The notes under the pieces: model-generated
Told to the model about the DNA's origin: nothing
What the model saw: the letters and a program-made list of their open reading frames with translations, nothing else
Databases searched by the model: none
Origin: Actinomycetes bacterium
GTDB taxonomy: Bacteria > Actinomycetota > Humimicrobiia > Humimicrobiales > Humimicrobiaceae
NCBI GenBank assembly: GCA_030603375.1
Contig: JAUVXY010000012.1
Coordinates: forward strand, 1 to 16,985
Reading direction: 5' to 3'
Length of the DNA: 16,985 nt
Part shown: positions 14,623 through 16,985 of the stretch, one piece after another
How the letters are laid out: every line of letters starts with the position of its first letter
How positions within the stretch are numbered: the first letter of the stretch is position 1
Translations under genes and position numbers: made by a program

Positions 14623-15835
14623 TAACAACTCTAAAAAATACTTTTGCTCCATCCAGGATGCTGTAGAAGATATAAAAAAAGGAAAGATAGTAATTATTAT
14701 TGACGATAAATCTGAAAACACCAAAGGAGTATTTTTCCAGCTAGCAGAAAAGGTAACACCTCGTTCTGTAAACTTTTTTACAAATCATGGCAAAGGGCTT
14801 ATTTGCCTGCCATGCGAACAAAAAAGGCTTGACGAGCTTAAAATACCAATGATGACTGAAAAAAATAAGAATATGTCTGCAAATATTTCTGCATTTGCTA
14901 TATCAATTGACATAAAAACAAATAGTAAAACCGGAATCACTGCCAAGAGCCGTGCTCAAACTATAAAATCCTTTATGGACCCGCAAACTAAGCCACAGGA
15001 CACCTTAATGCCCGGCCATGTTTTTCCTGTGGTATCTCAGCCCGGAGGAGTTTTAATCCGCGCAGGCTATACAGAAGCAGCTGTGGACCTTGCCAGAATT
15101 TCAGGAATGCTGCCAGCAGCAATGATATGTGAAATTATAAGGGAAGATGGGGAGTTAGCCGAGCTTTTGGACCTGGTAAAAATTTCTAAAGAATTTAATC
15201 TTAAAATTATAACCATTGAAGAACTTATTAGATACAGAAAAAGAAAAGAAAAGTTAATAGAAAAACAATCAGAAATAACCCTGCCCACAAAATGGGGGAA
15301 TTTTAAAACAATTACTTACAAATCAAAAATAAACCTTGAACTTCATATTGCATTTGTTAAGGGCGAAGTTAGCGGAAAGAAAAACGTGCTGGTCAGGGTT
15401 CACTCGCAATGCCTTACAGGAGATACTTTTGGCTCCAAAAGATGTGACTGCGGCCAACAGCTTGATAGGGCATTTAAAATGATAAATAAAAGAGGGAGCG
15501 GGGTACTCCTGTATATGTCACAGGAAGGGAGAGGAATTGGTTTGTGTAATAAGATGAAAGCTTATGAGCTGCAGGATAAAGGATTGGATACAGTTGACGC
15601 AAACTTAAAATTAGGGTTTAGTGCTGATCTAAGAGACTATGGAATAGGTGCCCAAATACTGGTGGACCTTGGTCTTTCAACAATTCATCTTATGACTAAT
15701 AATCCCAGGAAGATTATCGGGCTTGAGGGATATGGCCTTAAAGTCACAAAAAGAATTCCTATAAAAATACTGCCGGGCAAAGATAACAAAAAATACCTGC
15801 ATACAAAAAAAACAAGATTAAATCATTTACTATGA
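14606..15835 (+). CDS. ribBA: RibBA fusion: intact GTP cyclohydrolase II with a degenerate DHBP-synthase domain
   Basis: This 409-residue fusion has a RibB-like domain at about 10-212 and a RibA domain at about 225-400. The RibA half looks functional: zinc ligands Cys269, Cys280 and Cys282, QEGRGIGL, and Asp341/Arg343 in ADLRDYG (E. coli Asp126/Arg128). One change is YMSQEGR in place of YLRQEGR. The RibB half aligns without gaps to E. coli RibB at its acidic loop, but DDEDRENEGD reads DDKSENTKGV here. The metal ligand Glu38 is Asn38, Arg37 is Glu and Asp42 is Val. The second metal ligand, His153 in GHTEA, is Tyr155 in GYTEA. Only the fold-like blocks (PGHVFP, TEAAVDLARISG, ICEI) remain, so DHBP synthase activity is probably lost. 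AAAGGAGAG precedes the ATG by about 12 bases. Confidence 0.93.
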   Translation: MDSLSNNNSKKYFCSIQDAVEDIKKGKIVIIIDDKSENTKGVFFQLAEKVTPRSVNFFTNHGKGLICLPCEQKRLDELKIPMMTEKNKNMSANISAFAISIDIKTNSKTGITAKSRAQTIKSFMDPQTKPQDTLMPGHVFPVVSQPGGVLIRAGYTEAAVDLARISGMLPAAMICEIIREDGELAELLDLVKISKEFNLKIITIEELIRYRKRKEKLIEKQSEITLPTKWGNFKTITYKSKINLELHIAFVKGEVSGKKNVLVRVHSQCLTGDTFGSKRCDCGQQLDRAFKMINKRGSGVLLYMSQEGRGIGLCNKMKAYELQDKGLDTVDANLKLGFSADLRDYGIGAQILVDLGLSTIHLMTNNPRKIIGLEGYGLKVTKRIPIKILPGKDNKKYLHTKKTRLNHLL

Positions 15836-15858
15836 CAAAAATGAAAGGAGAAAAATAA

Positions 15859-16329
15859 ATGGTAAAGTTTGAAGGTAGGCTTGATGCAAGAAAATTAAAA
15901 TTTGGGATAGTGGTAAGCAGATACAATGAATTCATAACTGCAAAGCTGCTGGACGGAGCGCTTGATTGTCTTCACAGGCATTACTGCGAAGACAAGAATA
16001 TAGACATTGCATGGGTACCGGGTTCATTTGAGATACCATCAGTTGCAAAAATCATGGCTGAATCCAAAAAATACAATGCCATAATATGCCTTGGTACAGT
16101 TATAAAAGGAGATACTTCTCATAATCATTATATTGCAAGCGAAGCAGTAAAAGGGATCGCAAAAGTTAGTCTTGATTTTGACATACCGGTATCATTCGGC
16201 GTAATTACACCTGACACATTAGAACAGGCAATTGAACGCGCAGGAACTAAAATGGGGAACAAAGGCTGGGAATCAGCACTATCTGCAATAGAAATGGCAA
16301 ACTTGTATCAGAATTTAAAATCTAAATAA
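15859..16329 (+). CDS. ribH: 6,7-dimethyl-8-ribityllumazine synthase
   Basis: This enzyme condenses 5-amino-6-ribitylaminouracil with 3,4-dihydroxy-2-butanone 4-phosphate to give lumazine, the substrate of riboflavin synthase. At 156 residues it is of normal length. Its residues match the family one for one: SRYNEFIT near position 20, PGSFEIP, His88 in KGDTSHNH, GVITPDTLEQAIERAGTK with Arg127, and GNKGWE. The usual HFDY/HFEY after His88 reads HNHY, a mild change. AAAGGAG lies 8 bases before the ATG, 23 bases after ribBA. It is the last gene of the operon, followed by a strong hairpin. It needs the product that the degraded RibB domain would normally provide, so a source of DHBP must exist elsewhere. 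Confidence 0.96.
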   Translation: MVKFEGRLDARKLKFGIVVSRYNEFITAKLLDGALDCLHRHYCEDKNIDIAWVPGSFEIPSVAKIMAESKKYNAIICLGTVIKGDTSHNHYIASEAVKGIAKVSLDFDIPVSFGVITPDTLEQAIERAGTKMGNKGWESALSAIEMANLYQNLKSK

Positions 16330-16345
16330 TAACTTGAGCATAAAA

Positions 16346-16385
16346 AAATCAGAAGTATCTATTTTCAGATAGACACTTCTGATTT
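16346..16385. terminator. Bidirectional terminator between ribH and the corrinoid gene
   Basis: Perfect 11-base arms AAATCAGAAGT (16346-16356) and ACTTCTGATTT (16375-16385) enclose a further ATCT/AGAT pairing. The minus-strand copy ends in seven U residues, so it is strong for the converging gene; on the plus strand the tail is short (TTTAAT). Confidence 0.8.
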
Positions 16386-16426
16386 AATATCCCTATTAGG
16401 CAAATTCTTATTGCCACTGGCTTGAG

Positions 16427-16985
16427 CTATACTGCCATTAGCTCATTAGCCACATCAACTGCACTTGACGCGTCAGCTCCATAACCATCAGCTCCAATAG
16501 AATCTGCATATTCCTGAGTAAGCGGTGCTCCGCCAACCATTACCTTGACATCAGAAGTTTCGCCATCAGCTCTAATAGCCTCAATTACATCTTTCATCAT
16601 AGGCATTGTAGTTGTAAGTAAAGCAGATAATCCTAAAACCTTTGATTTACTTTTTTTCATTTCCTCTACAAACTTCTCTTTAGGAACATCTACCCCTGCA
16701 TCTACTACTGTAAATCCTCCGCCTTCTAGCATCATGCACACAAGGTTTTTCCCAATGTCGTGAAGGTCGCCCTGAACTGTTCCTACGACAACAGTCCCTT
16801 TGGATGCTGCATGAACATCAGACAAAAGCGGCTTTAGCACATCCATAGCTGCATGCATTGCCCTTGCAGCTATCAGAACCTCGGGTATGTACATTTCATT
16901 TGCTTTAAACCTTTTTCCAACTACACCCATGCCCGGAAACAGACCTTCGTTTAGAATCTCTACAGGGGCCGCGCCTCCATCTACA
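16427..16985 (-). CDS. Methyltransferase corrinoid protein (MtaC/MtbC/MtmC-type), 5' end outside the window
   Basis: The frame stays open to the right edge, so the internal Met at 16930 is not the start; about 186 residues are visible. The first part is the helical cap (B12-binding-2) domain: APVEILNEGLFPGMGVVG and YIPEVLIAARAMHAAM. The rest is the cobalamin-binding Rossmann domain with the DxHxxG motif in QGDLHDIGKN, whose His is the lower cobalt ligand, and the GLSALLTTTM and VMVGGAPLT blocks. Such proteins carry a methyl group between a substrate-specific methyltransferase (methanol, methylamines or methoxy-aromatics) and a folate or thiol methyl acceptor. The substrate cannot be told without the neighbouring MtaB/MttB-type gene. 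It converges on the riboflavin operon. Confidence 0.93.
   Translation of the reverse strand, partial: VDGGAAPVEILNEGLFPGMGVVGKRFKANEMYIPEVLIAARAMHAAMDVLKPLLSDVHAASKGTVVVGTVQGDLHDIGKNLVCMMLEGGGFTVVDAGVDVPKEKFVEEMKKSKSKVLGLSALLTTTMPMMKDVIEAIRADGETSDVKVMVGGAPLTQEYADSIGADGYGADASSAVDVANELMAV

Noticed and set aside
14606..14800. Frameshift as the cause of the missing RibB active site
   Set aside because: The frame is continuous with matching residues on both sides of the loop and equal spacing to E. coli RibB, so the changes are substitutions.
1..16985. CRISPR array, tRNA/rRNA genes, insertion sequence or prophage
   Set aside because: No regularly spaced direct repeats, no cloverleaf or rRNA signature, no intact transposase, integrase or phage structural gene was seen on either strand.

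Overview
This is a strongly AT-rich window from the chromosome of a bacterium, almost certainly an anaerobe. Three things point to Bacteria: Shine-Dalgarno sites (AGGAGG type) before several genes, sigma70-like promoters, and an FMN riboswitch with an intrinsic terminator. Three things point to an anaerobic, sulfide-using, one-carbon lifestyle: a sulfide-dependent homocysteine synthesis pair best known from methanogens and sulfate reducers, two 4Fe-4S ferredoxin-type genes, and a methyltransferase corrinoid protein at the right edge. I cannot name the taxon from the sequence alone.

Layout. Positions 1-313 hold no intact gene, only a possible decayed reading frame on the minus strand. 314-1887 is a two-gene operon (COG1900/DUF39 enzyme plus NIL-ferredoxin) for making homocysteine from aspartate semialdehyde and sulfide. 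2043-4391 holds a membrane NfeD-type serine protease and its usual partner, a slipin (stomatin/SPFH protein). 4443-6513 carries a GNAT acetyltransferase and a membrane-anchored TPR protein. 6531-7640 (minus) carries an unrecognised small protein and a 3-methyladenine DNA glycosylase. 7782-8225 is a monocistronic small ferredoxin with its own promoter, a dyad and a terminator. 8406-10019 is a Na/phosphate cotransporter-family protein with a PhoU-like tail. It converges, with overlapping stop codons, on ribulose-phosphate 3-epimerase (minus), which follows a small membrane protein gene (minus). 11576-12216 is a mazEF-type toxin-antitoxin unit with a clear promoter/operator.

The right third is a riboflavin operon: promoter, FMN riboswitch, terminator, then ribD-ribE-ribBA-ribH. 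Its parts interlock well. The 3' strand of riboswitch helix P1 can pair perfectly with the terminator, which gives a classic FMN-off switch. The catalytic residues of RibD (deaminase half), riboflavin synthase, GTP cyclohydrolase II and lumazine synthase are present. The 3,4-dihydroxy-2-butanone-4-phosphate synthase half of RibBA, however, has lost its acidic loop and both metal ligands. The operon as seen therefore appears unable to make one of the two precursors of lumazine, and this is the most notable observation in the window. A bidirectional terminator separates the operon from the 3' end of a converging corrinoid-protein gene that runs off the right edge.

I found no CRISPR array, tRNA, rRNA or intact mobile element. 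Three short minus-strand fragments (7-245, 1876-1989, 11325-11444) look like remnants of lost genes. The last of these is the most convincing.
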